Part shown: in pieces, positions 45,286 to 56,700 of the stretch | Layout of the letters: each line of letters opens with the position of its first letter | Numbering within the stretch: position 1 is the first letter of the stretch | From: Pedobacter cryoconitis | GTDB lineage: Bacteria > Bacteroidota > Bacteroidia > Sphingobacteriales > Sphingobacteriaceae | Direction of reading: 5' to 3' | Length of the DNA: 64,000 bases | Assembly (NCBI GenBank): GCA_019352875.1 | Contig: JAAAFW010000015.1 | Location: 846,056-910,055 of the forward strand | Program-made: the position numbers and the translations under genes | Notes under the pieces: model-generated | Told to the model about the DNA's origin: nothing | The model's input: the letters and a program-made list of their open reading frames with translations, nothing else | Database searches by the model: none

Positions 45286-46674
45286 TTATAAGTGAATAAC
45301 TTCACCGTAAGCATCAGCAGTAGCTTCCATAATTGCTTCACTCATGGTAGGGTGAGGGTGAACTGCTTTTAGCATTTCATGTCCTGTGGTTTCCAGTTTG
45401 CGGGCAACTACGATTTCAGCAATCATCTCAGTTACATTAGCACCAATCATGTGTGCACCTAATAACTCGCCATATTTTGCGTCATAGATCATTTTAATGA
45501 AACCATCTTTGGCACCAGCAGCACTTGCTTTGCCAGAAGCTGAGAATGGGAACTTACCAATCTTCAATTCATATCCGGCAGCTTTTGCTGCTTTTTCAGT
45601 GTAACCTACAGAAGCAATTTCAGGAGTGCAGTATGTACAGCCTGGAATATTGTTATAATCTAAAGGTTCAGGGCTCTGACCAGCAATTTTCTCTACACAA
45701 ATAATGCCTTCTGCAGAAGCAACGTGTGCAAGTGCTTGTCCGCCAACGATATCACCGATTGCGTAATAACCTTTCACTGAAGTGTTGTAGAATTCATCAA
45801 CAACAACCTTTCCTTTTTCAGTTTTAATTCCGGTTTCTTCTAAACCGATATTTTCGATGTTAGCTACAACACCAGCTGCAGAAAGAACGATATCACATTC
45901 TAAAGTCTGCATACCAGAAGCTGTTTTAACCTGAACTTTACAGCCAGCACCGCTCGTGTCTACAGATTCAACGCTAGAAGAAGTCATTACATCAATACCT
46001 ACTTTTTTGAAGCTTCTTAACAGTTGCTTCGAAACGTCTTCGTCTTCTACAGGAACGATATTATCCAGGAACTCAACAACAGTCACCTTAGTGCCCATAG
46101 TTGCATAGAAATAAGCAAACTCTACTCCAATTGCACCAGAACCTACAATAACCATAGATTTTGGTTGCTCAGGAAGAACCATTGCCTGTCTGTATCCAAT
46201 TACTTTTTTACCGTCCTGTTTCAGGCTTGGTAATTCTTTGGAACGTCCACCGGTAGCCAGGATAATATTTTTGGCAGTCAGCTCTTTTTGGGAACCATCA
46301 GCACCTTTGACCTCAACTTTATTTCCTGGTTTTACTTTACCAGTACCCATGATGACATCAATTTTATTTTTTTTCATTAAAAACTGAACGCCTTTACTCA
46401 TTCCGTCAGCAACACCGCGGCTGCGTTTAACGACAGCAGCAAAATCAGCTTCCGGAGCAGCAGTTTTAATACCATAATCAGCTGCATGGTTAATATATTC
46501 AAATACCTGGGCACTTTTTAACAGCGCTTTAGTTGGAATACAACCCCAGTTCAGGCAAATGCCTCCCAGGGATTCACGTTCTACAACAGCAGTTTTTAAA
46601 CCCAGTTGTGAAGCTCTGATCGCTGCAACGTATCCGCCAGGACCGCTACCTATTATAATTACATCGTAGTTCAT
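45286..46674 (-). CDS. lpdA: dihydrolipoyl dehydrogenase
   Basis: 462 aa flavoprotein, E3 of 2-oxo-acid dehydrogenase complexes. FAD loop VIIGSGPGGYVAAIRA, redox disulfide GGICLNWGCIPTK (Cys at 40 and 45), NAD loop VIVGSGAIGVEFAYF and the catalytic His-Glu HPHPTMSEAIMEA are intact. It stands alone, without E1/E2 genes beside it, as is common when E3 serves several complexes. Its 5-prime side is a 366-base spacer shared with the TonB-dependent protein gene. Confidence 0.94.
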   Translation of the reverse strand: MNYDVIIIGSGPGGYVAAIRASQLGLKTAVVERESLGGICLNWGCIPTKALLKSAQVFEYINHAADYGIKTAAPEADFAAVVKRSRGVADGMSKGVQFLMKKNKIDVIMGTGKVKPGNKVEVKGADGSQKELTAKNIILATGGRSKELPSLKQDGKKVIGYRQAMVLPEQPKSMVIVGSGAIGVEFAYFYATMGTKVTVVEFLDNIVPVEDEDVSKQLLRSFKKVGIDVMTSSSVESVDTSGAGCKVQVKTASGMQTLECDIVLSAAGVVANIENIGLEETGIKTEKGKVVVDEFYNTSVKGYYAIGDIVGGQALAHVASAEGIICVEKIAGQSPEPLDYNNIPGCTYCTPEIASVGYTEKAAKAAGYELKIGKFPFSASGKASAAGAKDGFIKMIYDAKYGELLGAHMIGANVTEMIAEIVVARKLETTGHEMLKAVHPHPTMSEAIMEATADAYGEVIHL

Positions 46675-47040
46675 ATCTTTCTAAGGGAAATTAAATAGTA
46701 AACGCCCAAAAATAAAAAAAATGTTGATTAAGCACGTCTTTTAATTTTGGCAGGGAAATTCCTGACAATTTATTTGATTGCGCGCTTCTGCAAGTACAGG
46801 TTGTTATGCAATTTCCGGCATGCAATTTATAGGTAATATCTGATATTGTGATCAAGACACTGATTAAGTGTTTGTTAACTCTGTATAATTCATGTTAAAT
46901 GTTGATAAAATTCTGACAGACTTAATAATAAATTAACATTGAAAGCTAAATCGTTGTAAAATTAATATCTACTTTTGCCGGCATAACTAATATTACATCA
47001 AAACAAAACATTTCAAAACAAATTCTTTCAATCAAAAGGT
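46675..47040. other. 366-base intergenic control region
   Basis: Noncoding, between divergent lpdA and the TonB-dependent protein gene. A good -7 box TACTTTTG (46970-46977) for the rightward gene gives a leader of about 60 bases. No riboswitch or repeat is visible in the rest. Confidence 0.5.
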
Positions 47041-50000
47041 ATGAAGAAATCTCTACTATTTAAGTTTGTAGTACTCCTTCTCGCGTTAACAAGTACTGTG
47101 TTTACGGTTAATGCGCAAGTGACTACATCTGCAATGAACGGTCTTATTAAAGATCAGAAAGGTGCATTGCCAGGGGCAAGCGTAAAGGCTACGCACACGC
47201 CCTCAGGTACTGTTTACCTGGTGTCAACAAATAACGATGGTCGTTTCTCGATCAGTAACATGAGAATTGGCGGACCGTATACAGTTGAAATCAGCTATAT
47301 TGGTTATGAAGCTGGAAAAGTTACAGGAGTATTCCTGAAGCTTGGTGAAACTTACAATGTTGATTATGTCCTGGATGATTCGGGCAAGACCCTAAGCGAA
47401 GTAACTGTCACAGGTACAAAAAACAAGATTAATGCGGTTAAAACAGGTGCAAGTACTAATGTTTCCAGCAGAGACCTTGCGTCCCTGCCGACAATTAGCA
47501 GAAGTATCTCTGATTTTACGAGATTAACTCCACAGGCGAGCGGTAATAGTTTTGGTGGACGTGATGCACGTTATAATAATATTCAAGTTGATGGTGCTAA
47601 CCTGAATAATAACTTTGGATTGAGTACTGATCCACTCCCAGGTGGTGGTGCACAACCTATTTCTTTGGATTCTTATGATCAGATCTCAGTTAATATTGCG
47701 CCATTTGATGTAAGACAAGCAGGTTTTACCGGAGCTAGTATCAACGCTGTAACTAAGAGTGGAACAAATGAATTCCATGGTACAGCATATGGATTCTATC
47801 GTGATCAGAGCTTTTTGGGAACTAAGGTTGGAAATAACGACATCAGCTCTACAATTTCTGACTCAAAAGCTAAAACTTATGGGTTCAGCTTAGGAGGACC
47901 AATTATTAAAAATAAATTATTCTTCTTTGTGAATGCAGAGAAAGAAACAAGCACTAAACCTGGAATCAGTTATGCTGCTGCCGGATCAAATGGAGCTGGC
48001 ACACCGTCTTCAACCAATGTTAACGATTTAAAAAGGGTTTCAGACTACTTATATAACAAATTTGGGTACGAGACAGGATCTTATACAGATTTCCCACAAT
48101 TTGCAGCAGAAAATCATAAGATTTTAGCCAAAATTGACTGGAATATTAACAATAACCACAAATTAACGGTAAAGTACAGTGATTTCGTTGGTACGGATGA
48201 CCAATCGTTAAATAATACAAGTATTCCTAATGGTGGTGGATTCAGAGTAGGAACAGGTTCAGGAACACTATCCAGACTACCTAACTTCCGTTTTGGGCCA
48301 AACTCTTTCTCTTACGCTAATTCCAACTACGGATTTAAGAATACAACGAGATCAGGGACTGTTGAATTGAACAGCAGATTTAGTAATAAATTTTCTAACC
48401 AGCTCCTGTTAGCAGTAACCAAAAACCAGGCAACACGTGATTATCCAGGTAGTATCTTCCCGACTATAGATATTTTTGATGCAAGTGGAAATAACTACAT
48501 CACTGCTGGTATGGACCCTTATACCCTAAATAATGATGTGGTCAATAATGTCTATAGTTTTACTGATAATGTGACTTATTATGCAGGCAAACACACGTTA
48601 ACTGCAGGATTAACTTATGAGTATCAGAAAACAGGTAATATGTTCATGGCTCCGGCAAACAGCTATTATGCATTTAATTCAATCGATGATTTATTAAATG
48701 ACAAGTCTCCTGCCTATTACGCTTATACTTATTCACTGATCCCGAACCAAAGTGCGGTATATTCTGCAGAATTGAAATTAGGTCAGGCTGGTGCCTATAT
48801 TCAGGATGAATGGAATGTAACAGATAATGTGAAATTTACTTTTGGTCTGCGTGCAGATATGCCAATTTATCATGAGAACCCTTTGAATAATCCGGCAACC
48901 TCTAAGTTGAATTTCTATGATAGCGATAATTTTAGCCTGAGAAACTATACAACAGATCATTGGGCTAAAAGCAAAGTGATGTTATCTCCGAGATTTGGTT
49001 TTAGAATGACTTCTGAAGATAAGTCCACAGTTCTACGTGGAGGAATGGGCGTATTCACGGGGAAAATTCCTTTTGTTTTCTTGACAAACATTCCAACTAA
49101 TACTGGTATGTATCAATATGGCGGCTCATTTAATAATGTAAGTAATGCTGCGATATTACAAAATATAAAGCTTAGCAGTGATCCTGCAGCGTATGCAAAT
49201 TTATTCCCGACATCTGCGGGAACAGCATCTCCGGCTAATGTTGTTTTCATGAATGATAACTTTAAATTTCCTAAAGTTTTCAGGGTTAACCTGGGAGTGG
49301 ATAAAAACTTAGGTAATGGTTTCATGGCTACATTCGACGGTATCTTTACGAAGGATGTAAATGCAGTAAGAATGCGTAATGCCAATATGCTTAATCCTAA
49401 TGGTGTTATTATTGAAGGCGGTATGGAACGTCCTAGAATAGTTGGTTCAAATAGATTAAACAATAATATTACTTCCGCCATTGTTCTGGAAAACTCATCA
49501 AGAGGTTACTCAACTTCATTGACCGGTCAGTTAAGTAAAGCTTTCTCTGGTGGTTTCTCGGGATCTGTTGCCTATACTTACTCAGCAGCGCAAGAAGTAA
49601 CTGCGAATCCAGGCAGCCAGGCAAGTTCCGTTTGGAATACTAATCCAATGGTTGGAACTTCTAATTTTGAGGAAATGGGTAATTCAGCTTTTGCAATTCC
49701 TCATAGAGTTGTTGCAAATCTGTCATACCGTTTCGAGTACTTAAAACATCTGGCAACTACAATCTCTGTTTTCTATGAAGGCGCTAATCAGGGTGTATTT
49801 AGTTACGTAGTTAATGGTGATTTGAACGGAGATGGAAACAGCTCTGCCGATTTGATGTATATCCCTAGAAAAGGAGAAACTAATTTCGTTCCTTTATCTG
49901 TAAAGGATAGCAAAGGTAATACAGTGAACTTTACACCTGCACAACAAGAAGCAGCTTTAAATCAGTTTATTGAAGATTCTCCATACCTGAGTAAAAATAG

Positions 50001-50346
50001 AGGTGAATTTGCAAAAAGAAATGCAGCCCTATTACCTTGGTTTAATAAGGTTGATGTTAGATTCTTACAAGATATCTTCATCAGAACCGGACAAAATGGA
50101 AAACAGACTTTACAGTTCAGTGCAGACATCACGAATTTCACTAATTTACTGAACAAGAAATGGGGAACGTACCAACGTTATATCATTAATAATCCATTAG
50201 CGATTAAAAGTATAGATCCGGTAACTAATAGACCGAATTATACTATGGCTCAATCTAATGGTGAACTGACTACAAAAACGGTACAGGATGATATTTCTGT
50301 GAAGAGTACATATAGCATTCAGTTAGGACTAAGATATATTTTTTAA
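47041..50346 (+). CDS. TonB-dependent Oar-like outer-membrane protein
   Basis: 1101 aa. Signal peptide ending VNAQ (about 26). Residues 30-110 are a carboxypeptidase-regulatory-like domain (SISNMRIGGPYTVEISYIGY). A plug domain follows (SISDFTRLTPQASGNSFGGRDARYNNIQVDG), then a large barrel of beta strands with the usual C-terminal aromatic end QLGLRYIF. It matches the Oar family linked to surface adhesion or protein export, or uptake of an unknown ligand; SusD partners are not next to it. Cytosine-poor, standard codon use, nothing suggests transfer. Confidence 0.88.
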   Translation: MKKSLLFKFVVLLLALTSTVFTVNAQVTTSAMNGLIKDQKGALPGASVKATHTPSGTVYLVSTNNDGRFSISNMRIGGPYTVEISYIGYEAGKVTGVFLKLGETYNVDYVLDDSGKTLSEVTVTGTKNKINAVKTGASTNVSSRDLASLPTISRSISDFTRLTPQASGNSFGGRDARYNNIQVDGANLNNNFGLSTDPLPGGGAQPISLDSYDQISVNIAPFDVRQAGFTGASINAVTKSGTNEFHGTAYGFYRDQSFLGTKVGNNDISSTISDSKAKTYGFSLGGPIIKNKLFFFVNAEKETSTKPGISYAAAGSNGAGTPSSTNVNDLKRVSDYLYNKFGYETGSYTDFPQFAAENHKILAKIDWNINNNHKLTVKYSDFVGTDDQSLNNTSIPNGGGFRVGTGSGTLSRLPNFRFGPNSFSYANSNYGFKNTTRSGTVELNSRFSNKFSNQLLLAVTKNQATRDYPGSIFPTIDIFDASGNNYITAGMDPYTLNNDVVNNVYSFTDNVTYYAGKHTLTAGLTYEYQKTGNMFMAPANSYYAFNSIDDLLNDKSPAYYAYTYSLIPNQSAVYSAELKLGQAGAYIQDEWNVTDNVKFTFGLRADMPIYHENPLNNPATSKLNFYDSDNFSLRNYTTDHWAKSKVMLSPRFGFRMTSEDKSTVLRGGMGVFTGKIPFVFLTNIPTNTGMYQYGGSFNNVSNAAILQNIKLSSDPAAYANLFPTSAGTASPANVVFMNDNFKFPKVFRVNLGVDKNLGNGFMATFDGIFTKDVNAVRMRNANMLNPNGVIIEGGMERPRIVGSNRLNNNITSAIVLENSSRGYSTSLTGQLSKAFSGGFSGSVAYTYSAAQEVTANPGSQASSVWNTNPMVGTSNFEEMGNSAFAIPHRVVANLSYRFEYLKHLATTISVFYEGANQGVFSYVVNGDLNGDGNSSADLMYIPRKGETNFVPLSVKDSKGNTVNFTPAQQEAALNQFIEDSPYLSKNRGEFAKRNAALLPWFNKVDVRFLQDIFIRTGQNGKQTLQFSADITNFTNLLNKKWGTYQRYIINNPLAIKSIDPVTNRPNYTMAQSNGELTTKTVQDDISVKSTYSIQLGLRYIF

Positions 50347-50366
50347 TCGACGGTCTATTAAATATC

Positions 50367-50400
50367 AAAACCCGCTTTGTTCATCAAAGCGGGTTTTTTT
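50367..50400 (+). terminator. terminator of the TonB-dependent protein gene
   Basis: AACCCGCTTTG and CAAAGCGGGTT pair with a TTCAT loop and are followed by seven T. Confidence 0.9.
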
Positions 50401-50603
50401 ATGTCTTTTATTTTTTTTGGAAAGATTTTTTTAAACTAATTGACGATCGGGTTTAGATAGTCAAAACAAAACTTTAGTGTATTTGTATACTGCGTTTCCT
50501 ATTTAAGACAATTATGACCAGAAAAAGTGACGCTAATCATACGTTTGTCATAATTAATTTAAACAATATTTTAACTTAATTATATTTTGTTCATTTGTAC
50601 CGA

Positions 50604-51188
50604 ATGAACGTTCAATTACATGATTGTTTTGGAAAAAGAGAGGCCGTACTGAACAGTACACTCTCACTGGTGGGGAAACAAGGTTTCCATGGAACACCAA
50701 TGAGTCAGATTGCGAAAAATGCGGGTGTCGCTGCTGGAACGATCTATCATTATTTCCCGTCTAAAGGTGCTTTAATCTCTGAATTATATGTCTATGTTAA
50801 AGATCAGCTCGCCAAGGCTATAATTAAAGGTGACGATCCTTCTAAAAGCTACAAGGAGCGGTTTTTTGCGGTTATGGTTAGCCAATACAGATTCTATATT
50901 GAAAATCCCGATTCTATGAATTTTCTTGAACAGTATGTCACCTCACCTTATGCTCAGGAATATGCAAATTGTGATAGTCAACTATTTGTAGAAAAGGTCA
51001 TTACGTTCTTTAAATATGGCATAGAAAATGCTTACTTCAAAAATATTGACCCGAGACTTCTTGCACCGACCATTAGAGGTACCCTCGTTGCTGCCGCTAA
51101 TTTTCAGTTATCACAACATATGCTGTTTTCTGATGAAGATATAAATGAAGTCATCAGTATAATTTGGGACGGCATTAAACGACAGTAA
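50604..51188 (+). CDS. TetR/AcrR-family repressor of the RND operon
   Basis: 194 aa from the ATG at 50604; a TTG 9 bases earlier also lies in frame. Helix-turn-helix in the N-terminal 50 residues: LVGKQGFHGTPMSQIAKNAGVAAGTIYHYFPSKGALISELY, a textbook TetR/AcrR DNA-binding domain. The C-terminal domain should bind a toxic ligand. It starts the three-gene efflux operon; the pump genes follow after 32 bases. A palindromic operator overlaps its own start codon. Confidence 0.88.
   Translation: MNVQLHDCFGKREAVLNSTLSLVGKQGFHGTPMSQIAKNAGVAAGTIYHYFPSKGALISELYVYVKDQLAKAIIKGDDPSKSYKERFFAVMVSQYRFYIENPDSMNFLEQYVTSPYAQEYANCDSQLFVEKVITFFKYGIENAYFKNIDPRLLAPTIRGTLVAAANFQLSQHMLFSDEDINEVISIIWDGIKRQ
50605..50614. 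promoter_or_regulatory. palindromic operator over the TetR start codon
   Basis: TGAACGTTCA is a perfect 10-base palindrome that begins inside the TetR start codon. TetR-family repressors bind palindromes of this size, so the gene probably represses itself and the pump genes behind it. The bases GAACGTTCA recur at 13993-14001. Confidence 0.55.
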
Positions 51189-51220
51189 CAAATACTTGAA
51201 CAATACCCTTTATAATAAAT

Positions 51221-52579
51221 ATGAAATCTCAAAATTTAGTTTTAATGATGCTCTCCTGCGTGCCACTGTTCTTCACGGGCAGTCTTCACGCACAAACGCC
51301 GGCTACGGTCAGAGAGCAACTTACACTCAAGAATGCGACGCTCCAGCAGTGTATTGATTACGCCCTTAGCAACAGACCAGGAATTCAGCAATCAGTGCTG
51401 GATGAAGAAATCGGGGAAAGGGATATTAAGTCGGCACTCTCCGGATGGTTGCCACAGATTAATGGTACCGGAACTGCCAATCACAATTTCAAGCAGCAAA
51501 GTCAGATCCTGACCACAAATGGAGAAAGCTCTTTGCTTACTTTCGGTGGTAAGAATACTTCTGCATTCGTGTTACAGGCTGATCAGCAATTTTTGAATGC
51601 TGGTTTAATTCAGGCGTCTAAATCCGCGAAGTATTTCAGACAGCAATACAAACAAAATACAGAGAACACCCGCATCAATACAGTTGTAGATGTAAGTAAA
51701 GGTTTCTATGATATTCTGACCAGCAGAGAGCAGTTGAATATTATTGCTGAAAATATTGCCCGTCTGGAAAAACAATTGAAAGATGCAAGTTCTCAATACG
51801 AGGCAGGTCTGGTAGATAAGACAGATTATCAGCGTGCGCAAATTAGTTTGAGCAATTCCAAAGCAGACAGAAAGAGAACAGAAGAATTATTAAAATACAA
51901 ATATGTTTACCTGAAAGAACTGATAGGTTATAAAGGTGAAGAAGAATTCAGTCTGTCATTTGCATCTGCAGATATGGAGAAAGAAGTCTTACTGGATACG
52001 AACCAGACACTGGATTATCAGGGAAGAGTGGAGTACCGTTTACTGGAAACACAGAAGGCATTGCAAAAGATCAATACTTCCTATAATAAGTTAGCTTATA
52101 TGCCAACCTTATCTGGTTTTATCAACTATGGCTGGAATTACCAAAATCAGGAAATCAGTAATTTATACGATAAAGTTTACCCAAGTTCACTGGTAGGCCT
52201 AAAACTGACAGTTCCGGTATTCCTTGGTGGAAAAAGAACACAGGAGATTAAAAAGTCACAGTTACAGGAACGAAAAATTGACCTTGATCTGATCAATACG
52301 AAGAACCAGATCAATACGCAGTATGAGCAGGCGATTGCCACTTATAAAGCTAACCTCAATGATTTAAAGACTAACCGTGAGAATGTTGATATCTCGAAAC
52401 AGGTTTACAATACGATCAAATTACAATACGATGAGGGGATTAAAACTTATCTGGATCTGATGACCTCAGAAACAGATCTGCGTACAGCTCAACTCAATTA
52501 CTTAAATTCATTATACAGTCTGCTTTCATCGAAATTCGACGTAAAACAAGCATTAGGAACAATCACAGTAAACCAATAA
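51221..52579 (+). CDS. TolC-family outer-membrane factor of the RND pump
   Basis: 452 aa. Signal peptide ending SLHAQ (about 25), then two helical repeat halves (LQQCIDYALSNRPGIQQSVLDEEI and its later match), the periplasmic tunnel-forming text and a C-terminal EGIKTYLDLMTSETDLRTAQLNYLNSLYSLLSS. Outer-membrane duct for the pump encoded downstream. It lies eight bases before the adaptor gene, 32 bases after the repressor gene; distinct from the TolC of the ABC exporter at 12-13 kb. Confidence 0.88.
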   Translation: MKSQNLVLMMLSCVPLFFTGSLHAQTPATVREQLTLKNATLQQCIDYALSNRPGIQQSVLDEEIGERDIKSALSGWLPQINGTGTANHNFKQQSQILTTNGESSLLTFGGKNTSAFVLQADQQFLNAGLIQASKSAKYFRQQYKQNTENTRINTVVDVSKGFYDILTSREQLNIIAENIARLEKQLKDASSQYEAGLVDKTDYQRAQISLSNSKADRKRTEELLKYKYVYLKELIGYKGEEEFSLSFASADMEKEVLLDTNQTLDYQGRVEYRLLETQKALQKINTSYNKLAYMPTLSGFINYGWNYQNQEISNLYDKVYPSSLVGLKLTVPVFLGGKRTQEIKKSQLQERKIDLDLINTKNQINTQYEQAIATYKANLNDLKTNRENVDISKQVYNTIKLQYDEGIKTYLDLMTSETDLRTAQLNYLNSLYSLLSSKFDVKQALGTITVNQ

Positions 52580-52586
52580 TACAGAC

Positions 52587-53756
52587 ATGAACACAAATTA
52601 CATAAAATTAGGTATCGCTTTAATAAGCTCTATTACATTAGTGTCCTGTGGCGGTGGCGATAAATCAGCACAGCAACAACAAGGACCTCCTCCTGCAACT
52701 CCGGTAAGTTTATTTACCGTAGAATCTAAGCCTGTCACTACAGTTGATACGTATCCTGGAAATGTCGTTGCGTTGGATGAAGTGGAACTCCGTGCACAGG
52801 TTGGTGGTTATATCACCGGCATTTTCGTGAAAGACGGACAGAAAGTTTCTAAAGGTCAAAGACTGTATGAAATTGACCGTACAAAATATCAGGCGGCTTA
52901 TAACTCTGCAAAAGCGAACGTTGCAGTAGCAAAAGCCAACAGAGATAAAGCAAAAAAAGATGCAGAAAGATATACTAAACTAGCAGAACAGGATGCGGTT
53001 GCAAAACAACGTGTTGATTATGCGCTGACCGATCTTGCAAATGCAGAATCTCAGGTAGCAGCAGCAGAAGCAGAACTTGCTTCAGCTAATTCAGACTTGC
53101 AGCGTTCAATTATAGTGTCGCCTTTAAATGGTACTATTGGAATTTCACAAGTGAAATTAGGAGCTTTTGCTTCTCCAGGTACAACGTTATTGAATACAGT
53201 TTCTACAAATGATCCGATTGCTGTGGATATTGCTGTTAACCAGGCTGAGATTCCACGTTTCAGAGCATTACAAAGTGCATCAGCTGTTAAAGATTCATTA
53301 TTCAATATCCAGTTACAGGATGGTAGTATCTATACAGCTCAGGGACATATTACTGCAATAGATCGTGCTGTAGATCCACAGACAGGAACTATCAAAGTTA
53401 GAATCAGCTATCCGAATGCATCAGGTAAACTGTATGTAGGTATGACGGTAAACATGAGAGTTCTGAATAAAGCGGCGGATAACCAGTTGGTGATTCCATT
53501 CAAAGCAGTGGTTGAGCAATTAGGAGAATACAACGTATTTGTGGTTGGAGACAGTAGCAAAGCCGTACCACGTATGGTTAAACTAGGAAAGCAATTTGAT
53601 AAAGAAGTTGTCATCAGAGAAGGATTGAAGCAAGGTGAAGTTATTGTTGTGGATGGCGTGCAAAATGTAAGACCTGGCGCAGTAGTTCAGGACAATACTG
53701 CAGCAGCAGCTAACGGTCAGCAACCTGCAGCAGCGGCTCCGGCAGCTAAAAAATAG
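52587..53756 (+). CDS. RND efflux adaptor (membrane fusion) lipoprotein
   Basis: 389 aa. Lipobox TLVSCGGG (Cys near 21), lipoyl halves (VELRAQVGGYITGIFVKDGQKVSKGQRLYEI, near 65-95, and RSIIVSPLNGTIGISQVKLG), a coiled-coil hairpin (NRDKAKKDAERYTKLAEQD) and a barrel domain. The C-terminal tail is Ala/Gln/Pro-rich low complexity. It links the AcrB-type pump to TolC. The pump starts 24 bases downstream. Confidence 0.9.
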   Translation: MNTNYIKLGIALISSITLVSCGGGDKSAQQQQGPPPATPVSLFTVESKPVTTVDTYPGNVVALDEVELRAQVGGYITGIFVKDGQKVSKGQRLYEIDRTKYQAAYNSAKANVAVAKANRDKAKKDAERYTKLAEQDAVAKQRVDYALTDLANAESQVAAAEAELASANSDLQRSIIVSPLNGTIGISQVKLGAFASPGTTLLNTVSTNDPIAVDIAVNQAEIPRFRALQSASAVKDSLFNIQLQDGSIYTAQGHITAIDRAVDPQTGTIKVRISYPNASGKLYVGMTVNMRVLNKAADNQLVIPFKAVVEQLGEYNVFVVGDSSKAVPRMVKLGKQFDKEVVIREGLKQGEVIVVDGVQNVRPGAVVQDNTAAAANGQQPAAAAPAAKK

Positions 53757-53780
53757 GTTTTTACAAAGAATTTCAGCAAT

Positions 53781-56700
53781 ATGATCTCAGAAGTATTTAT
53801 AAAACGACCCGTCACGGCAATCGTTATTTCCATTTTAATCGTGCTGATCGGTACGATTGTGATCACTACACTCCCGATCAGTCAGTATCCGAATATCGCA
53901 CCACCAACAGTTACGGTGACTGCGACCTATACCGGAGCGGATGCAGAAACTGTAGAACAAACAGTTACAACACCAATAGAAAGTCAGATCAACGGTACAC
54001 CAGGTATGAAATATCTTTCATCCAACAGTACCTCTGACGGACGTTCAGCTATCACAGTAACCTTTGATGTAGGGACAGACATTGATATCGCGGCCCTTGA
54101 CGTACAGAATAGGGTAGGTATCGCTGAACCTTCCCTGCCCGAAGCCGTAAGAAGGCTGGGGGTTACGACCAAGAAAGCAAATAATGATATCTTAATGGTG
54201 GTAGGTCTATATTCCCCTAAAGGAACATATGACCAGAAGTTTATTTCCAACTATGTTAACCTTTATGTGAAAGACGCTTTACTTCGTATCCCTGGTGTGG
54301 GTGATGTGCAGGCCTTTGGTCAGCCATTTAGTATGCGTGTCTGGCTGGACGCCAATAAAATGGCGCGTCTTGGTTTAACGCCGGCTGAAGTTTCTGCAGC
54401 AATTCAGGAACAGAATACCCGTGTTCCGGGAGGTAGTGTCGGTGGCGCTCCACAACATAGTAACCAGACTTTTGAATTCTCAGTTGTACTTGACGGAGAT
54501 CTGAATACAGAAGACCAGTTCCGTAACATTGTAATTAAAAGTGGTGCTGACGGATCTCCTGTTTATCTGAAAGATGTTGCACGTGTGGAACTAGGTGAGT
54601 TCATGTACTCTACAAGTTCAAAAGTTAACGGTCAGGTTGCATCCATGATGGCCATTAACCAGACACCAGGTGGTAATGCTGTACAAACGGCAGACGGTAT
54701 CGATAAAACGCTGGTTGAATTGAAAAAGTCATTTCCTAATGACCTGGATTATAAAATCAGTTATGAAACTGTATCTATTATTAAAGTATCCATCAGTGAG
54801 GTAATTCACACGTTGGTAGAAGCGTTGATCCTGGTTACAATCGTTGTGTTCTTCTTCCTGCAAAGCTGGAGAGCAACATTAATTCCTGTATTAGCTATTC
54901 CGGTTTCCATTATCGGTACATTTATCTTCTTTACGCTTTTAGGATTCTCTATCAACGTACTGACGATGTTTGGATTCGTACTCGCCATCGGTATTGTGGT
55001 GGATGATGCGATTGTAGTGGTAGAGGCCGTCCAGCATTATATGGACCATGAAGGTCTTTCAGCTCCAGATGCGACCAGAAAAGCGATGAAGGATATTACC
55101 GCTCCGGTAATTGCAATTGCCTTAATTCTGGCTGCGGTATTTATACCGGTAGGATTTATACCAGGTATGGTTGGACAACTTTATCAACAGTTCGCAATTA
55201 CCATTGCAGTATCTGTATTGTTATCTGCATTTATCGCGCTTTCACTGACTCCTGCATTATGTTCATTAATGTTAACACCAATGAACCTGACAGAAGATTC
55301 AAGAGGATTAAATAAATTCTTCTTTAAATTCAATGGTTGGTTTGCACGTGTAACGAACAGATATTCAAATGGCGTGAAATGGGCTTTGAAAAAAGCACCT
55401 TTAGTCATGGTAATTCTTGCATGTATCTATGTAGGTACCGTAGGAATGTTCATGAAAAAGCCGAGTGGATTTATTCCAAATGAGGATGCGGGTGTATTCC
55501 TGATGGGGGTTACCCTTCCTGAAGGAGCTTCGGCAGCACGTACCGATGCATTTGTGAATAGAATTACAGAAACGATCCAGAAGAAATATCCTGAAGTAAA
55601 GAACATTACTTCGATTACAGGTATTAACATTCTGAACCGTTCCTTCAAATCCAATGCGGCGACATTTTTTGTTCAGTTAAAAGACTGGAATGATCGTCCT
55701 AATACAGTAAATGAAACTATTGCTGGGGTAACTCAGGATTTTGCCGGTGATAAAGACGGTAGTGTGCTGGTTGTATCACCTCCGGCGATTCCGGGTCTGG
55801 GTATCAGTGGTGGATTTAGTTTACAGATTCAGGAAAAACAAACCGGAGATATTAAAGAGTTTGAAGCCAACGTAGGTAAATTCCTGATGGCAGCAAATCA
55901 GCGTCCAGAGATTGGTATGGCTTATACGCTGTTTAATGCGAGAACACCAAACTATAAAGTCAATGTAGACCGCGACCAGGCTAAGAAAATGGGTGTTTCT
56001 ATCGGTGCTGTTTATAGTACCATCTCTGCTTATCTGGGTAGTAATTATATCAATGATTTCACCAAATACGGACGTAACTTCCGTGTAGTAACGCAGGCAG
56101 ATACTAACTTCAGAAGAGGTATAGAAAACCTGGGTCAATTATACGTAAGAAATGCAGCAGGAACTCCTGTACCATTAAGTTCTATGGTGTCCTATAAAAC
56201 GATAGAAAATGCCTCAATTATCAATCACTACAATCTTTTCAGATCGATTGAGATTGGTGGTGCTTCTAAACCAGGTTACAGTTCAGGTGATGCATTAAAT
56301 GCACTTCGTGAAGTTGCAGCACAAACTTTACCATCAAATTATGATTATGATTTCTCTGGTCTAAGTTTGGAGGAAACAGAAGCTGGTAACAGTACAACAT
56401 TGATCTTTGGATTAATCGTAGTGTTCGTATTCCTGCTTCTTGCAGCACTTTATGAAAGCTGGTCTGTTCCGTTCTCTATTCTGTTAGCTGTACCACTAGG
56501 TTTATTCGGTGCGATCCTTGCGCTGATGTTCCTGCCGAAATTAGATAACAATATCTATGCACAGGTAGGTTTAATTACCCTGATTGGTCTGTCGGCGAAG
56601 AATGCGATTCTGATCGTAGAGTTTGCCAAGGAACGTGTAGACTGGGGTATGCCATTAATTGCGGCGACAATTGAAGCTGTTAAATTGAGGTTAAGACCAA

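Noticed and set aside
49113-49481. 122-codon minus-strand frame inside the TonB-dependent protein gene
   Set aside because: Hydrophobic text comes from reverse reading of barrel codons; no start signal.
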